From assembly GCA_035578175.1 (NCBI GenBank), contig JAQMRL010000006.1:68578001-68642000 (forward strand): a stretch of 64,000 bases of DNA, in the 5' to 3' direction. Positions 21,470-33,200 of this stretch are shown here, piece by piece. Position 1 is the first letter of the stretch. Each line of letters begins with the position of its first letter. The notes under the pieces are model-generated. The model was not told the origin of the DNA and ran no database searches. It worked only from the letters and a program-made list of their open reading frames with translations. A program made the translations under genes and the position numbers. The DNA comes from Catonia carolina. Its lineage: Eukaryota > Arthropoda > Insecta > Hemiptera > Achilidae.

Positions 21470-22039
21470 TTACTGTATTCTAGGGTTTTCATATTTCATT
21501 ATTTTCAGTAAAGTTATATTAAATTGGAATTGAATTTTAAACTATTCACTTTCTTTAAATAATTACATCACTCTTTACTTATTTTGTATGACGGGTCATG
21601 AACTGAATTTTATTACTTAAGTGTTTGTGGTGGTTATATTTTGAGTAACACGCTTGATACATGACTTATGTTTTCGGGTTAGCCGATGTAAGTAGGATAG
21701 ATAGTATACTGTCCTCTGCATGATAGGCGCAATCGTCAACTTATAGCGCGTTATTAATACTCAGTTTACGACCCTAACAGTTCATTAAAAAATTGTTGAC
21801 GTTCAGATTTACACCACTTTTTTGAGAACTTAATGGCTGCCAAGCGTTCAGTGCAGCTAAACCTCCCCTTTGCTAACAAAATACAACGTGACCAATTTAA
21901 ATCCTTGCGCACTATTGTCAACCCCCCCCCACAATGGAAATAAAATATGAAACGTCATAAACTGAACTAGAAATATCCTATGTTAACAATGTTTTCATTT
22001 ACTTATACAACCGTTTGACAAATAAACTTCCTATAAATA
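21470..22039. other. Unassigned intron 4 sequence
   Basis: No gene or repeat recognised. It includes a CCCCCCCCC run near 21931. Confidence 0.35.
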
Positions 22040-22155
22040 TAACCTTTTTCTGCTTTTACGGCCTCATTGGATCATTTAAATCAAATTAAGAAATCCTTTT
22101 TGGTTTGTTTTTGAAATTCTTACGCTTTTCATAATAATTCTTCATATTTTGGGAT
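22040..22155 (-). mobile_element. LINE fragment, left part (split by Jockey)
   Basis: CTTTTACGGCCTCATTGGATC to CATATTTTGGGAT is collinear with 45105-45200. It stops at an inserted Jockey element and resumes at 22772. Confidence 0.7.
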
Positions 22156-22771
22156 AATGCCGATATACATCGTGATATGGATGTGCAGACGGTACGAAAA
22201 GAAATACGAAGTTTCAGTTGTAAATACATCGAACGTCTAAACAACCACGTAAATCACTTAGCACTAAATCTCTTAGACAACAGTAATGATGTCAATAGGC
22301 TAAAACGTGCTACAGTACTGGATCTCCCAGGGTGATTCCGATAGTGTGATTTTAAAGTTGTAAATAATATAATGTTAGTGTTTTATAGATGACTGTCGAG
22401 TTTGAGTGTGAATGTTGTAAATTACTGAATGAACGTTTCGAATTATTTTCAGAAAAGTTAGGTGTACATTATATTCGGAATCGTGTGCTTATTATTTATT
22501 ACTTCTTATTTGTTTTTTCGTTTAAAAGGAGGTTTTGGTTATTTTTTATTTTAATTTTGTTTTTATTTTTTGTTTATTTATGTAAAATTCACTATACAAT
22601 TTATATCGTAAATATTTATTAAGAACAGTATGAAATGTTTTCATGTTATAATTTGTTAATTACACCAGTGGGTTGTAATTTTGTCATGAGTTGTGTCTAA
22701 TTGATAAGTTGCATTTATTGTTATTTATAACAGATTATGCATTAAATTATAAGTTATATGAAAAAAAAAAA
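22156..22771 (+). mobile_element. 5'-truncated Jockey LINE with 12-base target duplication
   Basis: ATATTTTGGGAT is duplicated at 22144-22155 and 22772-22783. The insert begins inside the end of Jockey ORF2 (22190-22325, reading IRSFSCKYIERLNNHVNHLA and then LLDNSNDVNRLKR), continues through a long 3' untranslated region and ends in a run of about 12 A. The open frame at 22389-22622 lies in that untranslated region and is probably not a gene. Confidence 0.85.
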
Positions 22772-22783
22772 ATATTTTGGGAT

Positions 22784-23080
22784 CTGATCTGATTTTATCT
22801 GTACTAATAATTAATGACGGAGCTCGAGTTTTTTCTTTATCTTTAAGCAACTTAAGCTGTTCAGATTTTTCTAAAAGATCTTGTTCTGCAATGCTAAGTT
22901 CTTGCATAATATTGATTTAATTCGGCCAACCACCTTGCAGGATTTTTCTACAAGTTAATTATAGAAATGAGTTGTTTAGTTAACTCGATTGTCCGGTATT
23001 CTAAGTAAATGCTTGTAGAAAGAAATTCGTTTTTTTCGTATGATGTCAATAATTGGCTCGATTTCATCGTAGAGTTAAAA
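22784..23080 (-). mobile_element. LINE fragment, right part
   Basis: CTGATCTGATTTTATCTGTA onwards continues the LINE of 22040-22155 and matches 45200-45500. The minus strand reads MQELSIAEQDLLEKSEQLKL, equivalent to the W..EV..DMQEL region of the GH-RM family. Confidence 0.65.
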
Positions 23081-23214
23081 ATTAGAAGTTCAAATAAAGT
23101 AATTCAAAGTAAAGTTCAAATAAAACCTTATTATACTTATTTTTTCATTATTACTTATTAACTTTTTTCTGCAATTGCCCCTCTAATTGTTATATTTATA
23201 AAATTTTCTTCAAT

Positions 23215-23520
23215 AACTGACACAGTTAGATATTTAAGAGTCGAATCACAAACAAAAGACGAAAGACTAACATGGAAATCTCTAATATCACTAAAACGAC
23301 AAAAATAATATTACACAAAACAAAAAGTCTAAACAGTATTATAGTTGGACATTCCTCTCTCTTAAAAAAAGAACTAAAATATTGAAATACTTTCTAAAAC
23401 TGATCTGGACATTTAGTTCCAAAAATGTATGGGTCCGCTAAACCGAGTAATAAAGCTTAATTACAGTCCTGAGAATTCAGAGTAATTTTAGTTATGACGG
23501 CACCTCCTTACCTCCTTGTT
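23215..23520 (+). mobile_element. Jockey-type LINE remnant
   Basis: The stretch VRYLRVESQTKDERLTWKSL, followed after stops by a decayed TDLDI..KCMGPLNRVI-like segment, corresponds to the region between the palm domain and C-terminus of Jockey RT. It is heavily mutated. Confidence 0.5.
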
Positions 23521-23833
23521 AAGTTGCCTCCTTACTTTTTCAACACAATAAAACAATACTATCAACGTTTTTACAGATAATTAGTTAAACATAAAAACGA
23601 ACTAATTAAGACGATTAGCTCAATTTACTTTACCGGACAATCCTCCCAGAACGCTAAAGAGAACTTGGAACAGGGATTTGTTGTTACCCTAATTAAAATA
23701 AATAATTAAAAAACAATTCAGATGACTGTAATTCAGTGTTTAACTAATATAGACTTATAATATAGGCCTTAATAATATAATATATAATTATATAATATAT
23801 AATAGGCCTTATAATATAGGACTTAATAATGTA

Positions 23834-24010
23834 GGCCGGCCCGTGGTGTAGTGGTCAGCGCAACTAGCTACTATGCCGGGGTCCCGGGTTCGATTCCCGG
23901 TCAGGTCTGGCATTTTTTCATCTGTAAATCACCGCATATCAATACCTACGCACAAGCTCAAGGCTTATGTAGGCATCATCACTCAATAAAAAAATTAAAA
24001 AAGAAATAGA
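23834..24010 (+). repeat. tRNA-derived SINE (family T2), best copy
   Basis: The head GGCCGGCCCGTGGTGTAGTG runs into GTCAGCGC. The B-box is GGGTTCGATTCCCGG. The body (TTTTTTCATCTGTAAATCAC ... GTAGGCATCATCACTC) ends in an A-rich tail. The two internal promoter boxes are intact, but the ends do not fold as a functional tRNA. Confidence 0.8.
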
Positions 24011-24379
24011 CTGATTCAGAATTCCATAAAAATCAGTAAAAAAATAGTAAATAAGTAAAAAAAATCAGTAAAATAAAAAACAAAAGCACCATCGATGGGT
24101 GGTCTGGTTGCTAACGTCGTTCATGTTATCATTTGTATCATTATCACCTTCAGCACATTTCTAATTGTTTATTCATTGTACGAACACAAATTAATAATAT
24201 TGTGATAAAAAAAATTAGTTGTACTTATTGTCTGACCTAAATTTTTGAAACTTACTTCATAACCAGCAAAGATTTCTTTTTAAACTTTGAAGCAGAAAAA
24301 TATGCCATGTTCTTTAAAAATTACTTTTTTATCATAATTTTTTAAATTGTAATCTCAGGTTCAATGTTTTGCGGTTTAA

Positions 24380-24620
24380 TTTAAAAAAAGGTGCTTATCA
24401 GCATAAATGGCTGTAAATTAGTGAGATTCATTACGCTCAGAAAGGATAACTGTAACTAGTGTCTTTTACACAAATGTAGGCTACCTCTTCTGTTCTTAAA
24501 GTTTCAGTCAAATTGGCTGACCATGTGATAAGAAACCGAACTATTTTTTGAAGTTATTTGAAGGACTATTTTTTGTAACTAACAGAACGAATGCAAATAA
24601 TTTAACACTCCACTTTCCTG
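24380..24620 (-). repeat. S1 repeat, diverged partial copy
   Basis: Recognisable blocks are TGCTTATCAGCATAAATGGC, GAGATTCATTACGCTCAGAA and TTGGCTGACCATGTGATAAG in S1 order. Confidence 0.6.
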
Positions 24621-24624
24621 TCAT

Positions 24625-26490
24625 TGAAAAATTTTTATATTAGGATATTTAAAAAAAAAAATTAATTTCCAAAAAATTTTCATTACATTTCTCATATTTT
24701 TTACTACCCTTTTTCTGATTGTTTTTCATAAACTCATACGCAAAGGTAAACCCTTTTATTCACAAATGACAGTTTCAATCATAGCGTAGGTTTATATACT
24801 ACCATTGAAATTAAGTAGATTTTTAAACTATTTTTAATTGAATTTATTTATTAATTGAAACTTAAATCATCAAAAAAATACAGGAACAAATATTAAAATG
24901 TAAATAGAATAAAACCTTTTCATGGAGCTATCTGATTTTATTTAGACTGTTTCAGTAGTGTAAATTTAACAAAGTTCAGCCTTTGTAAACAACCGCATTG
25001 AGTTTTGTGAAACAACTCTAATTAAAAACTTATGATTTTCAATGGTAGGCTACTTAATATTTGGTAAATAATTTTTTTAATGTTTCATATCACGGTTTGT
25101 AATTTCAGTATTTTAACAGAGAATATTTTAATGAAGAACTTTTGAAGGTTTTTAAAGGTTAAAATTTTGTTCAATATTTATTTATTATTATATAAAAAAC
25201 AAACTCAACGAGAAATTTATAATTAATAAACTGACCTTTTTGAAATATTTCTCAGTAAATATTCTTTTTAGTTATAAGTTTCTAAAAAGTATTCTTAGTC
25301 TGGAAGAAAAGTGTCACAACTAAAAAAATCATGATTTTGAGTTTGATTTTGCTATTGTTTACAAAATATTGTAATATTTTTATCAGGATAGATCTCACAG
25401 CTGTATTTACTGATCTGAACGTTAGAGCGCACTAGTGTTACTTTCTCTAGCGTAATTATTATTATCCGTGACTTATCAAGAGTGGCATATTTTCCTTAAG
25501 TATGTGGTTTAATTGAAAAGTGATATATTTTTAAAATTTTTAATAATTTGATTTTAATAGCAGTTTTTTAGAATTTACATCAAGAAAAATGGCTTATTTT
25601 GAGATGTGATGGAATTTGTATTGGAAGTGAACCATATTTAAACAAGAAGAGTAACATTTTTAGTTTTATGTCAGTTTTTTTGTAAAAATAACAGTCAGAC
25701 AAACAAAACAAAAAAAGTTTTTGTAATAAAGTACATAATGTTAATACGAAGATATGTACGAATAAAAATGGCACAACTCGCATTAACAGATGAATTTTTT
25801 TTTGAGGGTTCAAAAAATAAAAAAATACAGTTCTAACACATTCAGAAAAAAAGAGTGAATCAATTTTTTCATTAATAATTTAAAAACAAGCCTACAAATG
25901 GAAATTTTATTTGCTTCTCCTGGAAAATGTATATGTTTGAATTAAGGAGTTTTTCTTCAGGACTTACGATACCGCTAGTGGTAAATAGCTTCGATAGAAA
26001 CTGGAGGTTTGCAACAGTGGTGCGCAACTTTTTTCGTATGCCCTTACCAATGTAACTAACCAATAATGGCACCCTGGTTCCTCTAATATGATATTGTTAA
26101 TTAGCTTTTAGGTTTTAATAAAGTTTAAAAACTAGTTTAATAAAGTTAAAAACGTTTTAATAAACATATTTAAATAATTTTTAGTCATGAGTAATTTATT
26201 TCAATTAAATTACTTGTAATTTAATAAGAACGTGTCGATATTTTTTGAAATTCTGAAATAGATTGCTGAGAGGCTTAAAAGGCTTAAAAGTTATCTTGAA
26301 GATAACTGGAAATGTTGGCAGTCCTGGAAATTAGTTTCTGTCTCGTTTTAGTTTGATATTGAAAATAGAGTTTTGAAAGTCCGTGCTCACAAAGCTAGGT
26401 TGTTGAGAATTATAATAACACAGAGATAGATTTCTTGAGATCTGTAAGAACTCATTTTCAAGTGAAAACCAGAACCTGTTTAGTTAAAGT
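24625..26490. other. Unassigned, very AT-rich intron 4 sequence
   Basis: No coding or repeat feature is recognised. The short minus-strand open frames at 25580-25813 and 25872-26072 have low-complexity composition and no recognisable domain. Confidence 0.4.
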
Positions 26491-26497
26491 TCATTAA

Positions 26498-27236
26498 GGG
26501 GGATTGCGCGATGGTTTTAACTCAAAATTTCGACTTTCGGTTTTTTATGTTTTTCAATAGTTTAGGCTTAGATCTACTAGAAAAACATTAAATTACGTCA
26601 AAATATATATTTATTTATGAAAAAATGTAAGTTTACATCAAGTTTGTACAGAAAAATTATCATTTTAAAAAGAAGGAATATTTTTTCATAATTATTTACT
26701 GCTCGTTTTAGTGCAAAGAGAATTTTAGTTTTTAAAATATCTGCATCACGGTTTTTAATATTCTTAGCTGTTGGTTCAGCTTTCTAAACAACTGTTGATG
26801 GGAAATTTACTTGTTTGTGTACACATTGTTTTTGATTTGCGCCTTCTTGTTTCTTATCTTTTACCGTAAATTTAAATTTTTAACACTGAAATACATTTTT
26901 CTCAGAAACCAATAAACCTACCAGGCTGAAAATTTTACCATTTAATTATCTTGTATAGCCACATATACCGATATTTTTATGACTTCCTCAGAAGCTCCAA
27001 AAATTAGTAATACGCAAAACCCGTGGTAAAAATTAGTAAAAATTTTATGTTATTCGGAGTATAAAAAAATGGTATGGTCCAAAGATTAAATTTAAAAAAA
27101 AATGTCAGTAGCTGAAGCAGAAACCCGACACCTGTAGTGTGTAAAGTTTCATTTCTCTATTTTTTACCTATTCTATGAAAAATGAACCCAAAAATATCAA
27201 ATTTAACTTTGGCGGGATACAAAGTACAGTCTCCCC
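26498..27236. mobile_element. TTAA-flanked element B, copy 2 (compact form)
   Basis: TTAA at 26494-26497 and 27237-27240 bounds ends resembling GGGGGATTG and CAGTCTCCCC. Most of its length aligns with 8165-9574 except for the ~690-base expansion there. No transposase. Confidence 0.8.
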
Positions 27237-27239
27237 TTA

Positions 27240-27640
27240 AATTTTCTATGAAATGAACGATCTTTTTTTTTCGTCAATCATTCCTCCTGTTCCTTAATCT
27301 CCAAATTATTTACCCTAAACGTTTCCAAAAGAGGATTTCTGATCTAATCATATTTTACCTTAATTATTATTTGTCCAATAATTGTTCCCTTACCTTTTTT
27401 ATCTGCTTACGGACGTTTTTTAGTTATCTGCTTTAACAAAATTGTGCCGTAGCTAGCAACTACCGTGGCACCCTGCTCTTGCCTTCCGACGCCCTGGTTC
27501 CGAACCACTGGGTTGTAAAAAGCAACCAACCACCCACAACGCTGAACAAAAGTAAACTATGAACATCTTTGTGTTAGTCAGAAAAACGGACTTGAAACGG
27601 TTTATCATACAATAGTATGGTTGATGAATACTAAAATAAA
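27240..27640. other. Unassigned intron 4 sequence
   Basis: Nothing recognised with confidence. A local GC-richer block at 27450-27530 (CTACCGTGGCACCCTGCTC) may be an unclassified repeat end. Confidence 0.3.
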
Positions 27641-27643
27641 ATT

Positions 27644-28050
27644 TCAGTCAAAACTTTGGTATTATATAAATGAACATGACGAAAAACATTTCCAAAAACT
27701 AGAAGACCATCAGAATCCATTAGCGATTAACCTCCTCGACAACAGCTAAGATACTTACAGACTTGAACGTTTTTAAACACTAGACATACCTAAAACTTCA
27801 GTCAAAACTTTGGCATTATACATAAACAGAGCGAAAAATATTTACAGAAACTAGAAGACCATCCGAATCCATTAGCGATTAACCTCCTCGACAACAGCGA
27901 AGATACTCACAGACTGAAACGTTTTAAAACACTAGACTTACCTCTACGATTTTGTTAATCATTTAAGCATTTTTCCTTTTCTACTTCAACTACTTATCAT
28001 CGTCATCTCATAATAGGCATCGGTATCATCTCTCTCATCATCATCATCAT
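27644..28050 (+). mobile_element. Jockey LINE 3' end with a tandem 154-base duplication
   Basis: Two direct copies of the last part of ORF2 start at 27644 and 27798. Both translate to KLEDHxNPLAINLLDNS and then a RLKRF..LDLP-like ending, the conserved C-terminus of Jockey RT. The first copy has stops; the second is open to its natural end. A 3' untranslated region follows. Confidence 0.75.
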
Positions 28051-28054
28051 CTCC

Positions 28055-28655
28055 AGCTTCAACGACTTTGTGTGTCAAGATGTTGATTCACAGTTCATCA
28101 ATTTTAGTTTTGTACATACATATACAGCTATATTTTTCTTTATATTTAGTTTTGTTGGAACTCACTACTGAGTGTGGTTTTTATTTTAATTGTAAGGACA
28201 TAACTCAGATTTTCTCGTCTTTGCTTAAAGTTTTTGTATTTATCAACTGATTGCAAAAGAAATGCACTGTTACAAAAAAAGTATATGAACAGCTGACATA
28301 ATTTTGTAAAATGTAACCATTCTTCCTTATAGCTATTTATAATTAATTTTGTACTTATTAAAATGATATGATTGGCTATTAACGCATTGTAATTACTATA
28401 ACCGCATCGTAACAGTATTTTCCAATTTTATAATGTTTTGTTGCGGTAACAATAGCCTAGCTTGTTTAGATTACACACATGTTTCCATTTTATCTTTATT
28501 AAAATGTAATTAACGTTCAACAACAATTTTATCAACTGATAATGAACGTTCAAAAACAAAAAGAAAACTTATCTGTACGTTTATCTGCCACAAGTTTAAT
28601 TATATCTTACATTTTGTTAAAATGAGTATCATAATTATGTGTTATTATGTTGAAT
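28055..28655. other. Unassigned intron 4 sequence
   Basis: A short (ATC)n tract near 28038-28052 precedes AT-rich sequence without recognised features. The + strand open frame at 28068-28250 has no recognisable domain. Confidence 0.35.
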
Positions 28656-28657
28656 TT

Positions 28658-29068
28658 CTGCCCATAACAGACAGGTGGAGTGTCAAATTTACACTCAATC
28701 TGTTTGTTGCCGGGCTAAAATAAAAAGTTCTGTTTCTTATTACATGGTCAGCCAATTAAATGACTGAATAATTTAAGAACAGAAGAGGTAAAGGTGTAAA
28801 AGACACTAATCAGAGTTATCTTCTCTGAAAGTAATGAATTTCATTATACAGCCAGACCCTGTGGTGAATGAAGTGAAGGTGTCATTTGCAGAGTGGAAAA
28901 TATGTGCTTTTCAGAGAGCCTGGCGTACTGATAAGCGTACTTTTTCACTCAGTAATGAAGCCAATGGTAAACCACCTCACTCCTCGTTTTACTTAGTAAA
29001 ACCTCTACAGTTCAAACCACACTCTGCAGGTTCAAACCAGCCTTTCGGCTGATGACCTAAACAGCAAC
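28658..29068 (+). repeat. S1 repeat, complete copy with target duplication
   Basis: The 11-base duplication ATGTTGAATTT at 28647-28657 and 29069-29079 defines the ends. The element starts CTGCCCATAACAGACAGGTG and ends GACCTAAACAGCAAC. The internal frame (28834-29052) starts MNFIIQPDPVVNEVKVSFAE but shifts near its end because of a small duplication of TTCAAACCACACTCTGCAGG type. Confidence 0.85.
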
Positions 29069-29079
29069 ATGTTGAATTT

Positions 29080-29450
29080 AAATAAGTCATTCCTAAAACT
29101 TCAATAATCACGTGAACGAAAATTATGCATTTTATTTTCTTAAATTATTACCTCATTGTTGATCTAGACACACCAGATTTACCAACTGCCTCTTTACAAA
29201 GACTGAAACGATTCTGAAGTAGAGATATCAAGAGACGTCAAAATTAAAGAAAATAAAAATAAAATGAAGTTAGTTGTGAACTAACTTAATGATTACGGTT
29301 GGAGTACTGTCACTGAGCAGCGATCTCCTCAATGTTTTAAAATTTGTTAATATTTGTATACTTTTTTCAAATTTGCTTGTTGTTAATTTTATACAGTTGC
29401 AAACAAAAATTACTTGTATAGTCAATAAAAAAAAAATTATTACCTCGTGA
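29080..29450. other. Unassigned intron 4 sequence
   Basis: AT-rich; no feature recognised. Confidence 0.3.
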
Positions 29451-29454
29451 TAAA

Positions 29455-29960
29455 TTGTCGCCACCGGCTTTTAGTAGCGCAGTCTGTAGAGCTCATCATA
29501 GGACCGGCCGGGCATCGACGCAGCGAACACCTTTCACCGCTGCCTCCGAAAAGGAGCAGTCGCCGGTGAAGCGAAGCGGGGTCGTCTGTACCGCTGCCTA
29601 ATCAAATAGGAGCGAGTCGCCGACGCAGCGAGCACCTTTTACCGCTGCCTCCGAAGGGGAGCAGTCACCGGTGAAGCGAGGGGAAGGGAAGGGAGGTGTA
29701 GATGACGAAAAGAACTGACTCAACGTTGAGCTGTCAATTCCCCGTATCGATCCTCGATCACACAGAACTCGATACTGTCTAGTCACCTAATCTATCGCAT
29801 CAGCCGGTGGGTAGATACCATCGTGCCACTTGGTACCTGCACTGCGAGAGGTGTGACCGCTGCGCTATCTATCGGCAACAGCAACCCCATCACAGCGCCG
29901 ACAGTGGGCAAAATGTTAACTACGGACCGGCGTAAAAGCAGTACAGAATCAAAATTTTAA
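29455..29960. repeat. GC-rich block with tandem units and tRNA-like boxes
   Basis: This block is much richer in GC than its surroundings. A ~59-base unit (CGACGCAGCGAACACCTTTC ... GGTGAAGCGA) occurs at 29516 and again at 29621, period 105. The minus strand near 29875-29850 has a perfect A-box consensus, TAGCGCAGCGG, and a + strand TAGCGCAGTCTG lies at 29474. It could be a tRNA-derived SINE cluster or the leader of an LTR element (the AGCGCCGACAGTGGGC motif at 29894 resembles a primer-binding site). It does not look like host coding sequence. Confidence 0.4.
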
Positions 29961-29990
29961 AGCGACTGTAATGACTACGTTTTGTCGTGG

Positions 29991-30392
29991 TTGTTTAGGT
30001 GATCAGCCGAAAGGCTTGTTTGAACCTGTAAAGGCTTTACTAAGTAAAACGAGGAGTAAGGTAGTTTATCATTGGCTTCCTCACTGTTGGAAAAATATGC
30101 TCATCAGTATTCCGGGCCCTCTGGAAACCATCTACTTTCCACCCTGCAAATGATATCTTCGTTTCATTCACTACAGGATCTGGCTGTATTGTTGTTTAGG
30201 TGATCAGCCGAAAGGCTTGTTTGAACCTGTAAAGGCTTTACTAAGTAAAACGAGGAGTAAGGTAGTTTATCATTGGCTTCCTCACTGTTGGAAAAATATG
30301 CTCATCAGTATTCCGGGCCCTCTGGAAACCATCTACTTTCCACCCTGCAAATGATATCTTCGTTTCATTCACTACAGGATCTGGCTGTATTG
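29991..30392 (-). repeat. Exact 201-base tandem duplication of the S1 3' half
   Basis: Two consecutive 201-base units (29991-30191 and 30192-30392) read identically by eye. They start TTGTTTAGGTGATCAGCCG and break off in GGATCTGGCTGTA. Both share private changes (GTGATCAG, AAAGGCTTTAC) absent from the third, full-length copy that follows. Confidence 0.9.
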
Positions 30393-30784
30393 TTGTTTAG
30401 GTCATCAGCCGAAAGGCTGGTTTGAACCTGTAGAGGTTTTACTAAGTAAAACGAGGAGTGAGGTGGTTTACCATTGCCTTCCTCACTGAGTGGAAAAGTA
30501 CACTTATCAGCATGCCAGGCCCTCTGAAAAGCACATATTTTCCGCTCTGTAAATGACACCTTCACTTCATTCACCACAGGGTCTGGCTGTATAATGAAAT
30601 TCATTACTTTCAGAGGAGATAACTCTGATTAGTGTCTTTTACACCTCTACCTCTTCTGTTCTTAAATGATTCAGTCATTTAATTGGCTGACCATGTGATA
30701 AGAAACAGAACTACTTATTTTAGCCCTGCAACGAACAGATTGAGTGTAAATAATCTGACACTCTACCTGTCTGTTATGGGTAGC
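30393..30784 (-). repeat. S1 repeat, full copy following the tandem units
   Basis: TTGTTTAGGTCATCAGCCGA to CTGTCTGTTATGGG. The internal frame is open on the minus strand (30365-30604), reading NFIIQPDPVVNEVKVSF and onwards to SLSADDLNN. Confidence 0.85.
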
Positions 30785-30787
30785 CTA

Positions 30788-30852
30788 ACAGCTGACAGCT
30801 GACAGTTGATTACGGTGACGACTTTACCTCTAGAACAACCCGGTGGGTTAGA
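30788..30852 (-). repeat. tRNA-derived SINE head (family T3)
   Basis: ACGGTGACGACTTTACCTCT then AACCCGGTGGGT is the reverse complement of the T3 head. It directly follows the S1 copy. Confidence 0.55.
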
Positions 30853-31199
30853 TTACGGCTTTAGTTTACATTTTACAACAAAATTATATCAAATAAACGT
30901 TATAGGAAAGTAAAAGACCAAAAACTTCTATTTCAAGCATTATTTTGACGAAGATTTTATACAGATTAATTATTTACACATATTATTACAACTATTACAA
31001 CCAGAAAATTACATCAATTTGCTGTACATAGTTAAATAATCACTTAAATTTATTACAAAATGTTTTAAGACTTAAGACTTAAACTTAACTTATCTAAAAA
31101 TAAAAGTGGTCACTTACAATCAATATAAATAAAATTAATTCCTTACTTTTTTTGTCATCAGTCTCTCGATTGGTTTCATGCATTATTTTCTAGGTAGCT

Positions 31200-31372
31200 T
31201 AGTTATTTTTTGGTTTAAAGTCCTACTCTTCTGCAATTACTTCTAATGCAGACAGTGAAGAATGAAATGATTTTTGTTACGTATGAAAATATGCCGTACC
31301 TAAATGGGATTCGAACCCAAGACCGCATGATGAGAGGCGAGCACGTTACCAACTACGACAATGCGGCCGGCA
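31200..31372 (-). repeat. tRNA-derived SINE (family T1, body A)
   Basis: It reads inversely from GCCGGCCGCATTGTCGTAGT. The B-box is GGGTTCGAATCCC and the body includes CTGCATTAGAAGTAATTGCA and AGGACTTTAAACC. It sits within or beside a copy of the R2 repeat. Confidence 0.8.
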
Positions 31373-31379
31373 GATGGCT

Positions 31380-31560
31380 TAGTTTAGCGTCGAATACTTA
31401 ATCGAAGTGATTTTCCAAAATTTTAAGTCCTACATAACTTGATTTCCATTTTATCTAATTTACTTATGATTAAAATTAAGTTATACTTATCACTTCATAT
31501 TGTTCATTATATACATTGCCAAGAGAAAGGCATGTGAGAGTTTTACACCAAAATTTTTTT
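31380..31560. repeat. Dispersed repeat R2 fragment
   Basis: GCTTAGTTTAGCGTC, TAATTTACTTATGATTAAAA and GTGAGAGTTTTACACCAAAA are the shared landmarks. Confidence 0.45.
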
Positions 31561-31564
31561 ACGT

Positions 31565-32640
31565 TTCTTCAGGATGCTTCTTCATTCGAAAGTTTTCACA
31601 TAAACATTCATGGGATTTTCTCATTTATCTTTCCCAAGTATGATATAGATTTTCAAGTTCTCGTTTTTAACACTTAAGAATCTAATTAGTCACTTTTTCC
31701 ATAAAATTATTAACTAATGGATTTACTTTATTATTTTGAATAGTTTTCTTTATCCGATTGTGAAATTCTTGGAAATAACTTTTGACCTAAAACAATAGGA
31801 TTTAAACATAGGTTATATTTTTCATTATTTACATTGAAAAGAAAGAAAATCGTGTAGTGTTACACAAGATTTTTATTTAAAGGTAAAGAAAATCTCTATT
31901 AAAAATAAATTGGATAAAGTTTTGCTTTTTAAATACAATAATATAACAAATACAAGATATATACATTTTTATACATATAGGTAGCCTAACAGGAAAAACA
32001 AACAGATTTTTGAAAACAAAATCTGTTTTTCATCAAAAATATGAAAATTGTACATTTATGGTTGGCTTATCTTCTTCATTTTTGGTACAATAATTTGTTA
32101 CACTGAAATGATATGTTATTCTGTAAATGATGTTATTTTCGTATTTTTAGAATAAATTATTTTGAGATTTGAAACCTACCACCTTATATAACTTATAAAA
32201 AATATAAATCAAAATTGAAACAGAATATAAATTAGATTTTGAGCCTTTTGGGAATTGGTTTGCTTCTTCCACGGGCTTTATCAAAATTATATTTTTGAAG
32301 TAATATTTTTTGTTTAACAAACATGTTTGTAAACTTTTATGGTTTTCTATAATACGGATACATTTCGATCCATAGCGCACCACTGAAAAATGGGTTATTT
32401 TTACGTTTTTTCCTTATTAATAAAATGTATATATATTTTTTAAGATTTTAATTAAGTTTTCCAACTGTGCAGTAAAAACTAGTGAAATGATCTTAATATC
32501 TATTATTTTTTAAGCGTCTGAGAATCACAAAAACATTCTGGATAAAATAAAAAACAAGCAGAACAAAAATGGCAAATCAAAACAAGTAAATCAAGCTCGT
32601 ACGTAACATTTTCATAAAAAGTAATCCGTAGCATATTATG
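31565..32640. other. Unassigned AT-rich intron 4 sequence
   Basis: No feature is recognised. The block near 31845-31880 again resembles an R2 terminus. The minus-strand frame at 32147-32383 has no recognisable domain. Confidence 0.35.
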
Positions 32641-32656
32641 CTCATAATAGGTAGGT

Positions 32657-33049
32657 TGCCCATAACAGGCAGGTGGAGTGTCAAATTATTTACACTCAAT
32701 CTGTTAGTTGCAGGGCTAAAATAAATAGTTCTGTTTCTTATCACATGGTCAGCCAATTAAATGACTGAATCATTTAAGAACAGAAGAGGTAGAGGTGTAA
32801 AAGACACTAATCAGAGTTATCTCCTCTGAAAGTAATGAATTTCATTGTACAGCCAGACCCTGTGGTGAATGAAGTGAAGGTGTCATTTGCAGAGTGGAAA
32901 ATATGTGCTTTTCAGAGGGCCCGGCATGCTGATAAGCATACTTTTCCACTCAGTGAGGAAGGCAATGGTAAATCACCTCACTCCTCAATTTACTTAGTAA
33001 AACCTCTACAGGTTCAAACCAGCCTTTTGGCTGATGACCTAAACAACAC
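32657..33049 (+). repeat. S1 repeat, complete copy with best open frame
   Basis: AATAGGTAGGT is duplicated at 32646-32656 and 33050-33060. The element begins TGCCCATAACAGGCAGGTGG and ends GACCTAAACAACAC. Its frame (from 32835) is open through the whole 3' half: FQRARHADKHTFPLSEEGN, then VQTSLLADDLNN. It is a good reference for the family. Confidence 0.9.
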
Positions 33050-33060
33050 AATAGGTAGGT

Positions 33061-33200
33061 GGAGTTATAAATTATTTGCACACGATCTCTTAGCTCCAGG
33101 GCAAAAAAATAGTACAGTTTTCTATCACATGGTCACCTGAAGTATTTACCTCAGTCATATTATCGGGTGACCATGTGATAAGAAACAAAACTATTAGTAC
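33061..33200. repeat. Degenerate S1 pieces in opposing orientation
   Basis: A diverged 5' S1 segment (TTATTTGCACACGATCTCTT ... TATCACATGGTCACC) is followed by its approximate reverse complement (GGTGACCATGTGATAAGAAA). Confidence 0.55.

Noticed and set aside
22389..22622. Small membrane protein gene (77 codons)
   Set aside because: It lies in the 3' untranslated region of an inserted Jockey LINE, and its hydrophobicity comes from T-rich sequence.
23834..23910. Functional tRNA gene
   Set aside because: Same reasoning; the head is followed by a SINE body and an A-rich tail and recurs in other copies.
28020..28060. CRISPR-like or satellite repeat of CATCAT
   Set aside because: It is a simple (ATC)n tract with no spacers. 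No CRISPR array exists anywhere in the window.
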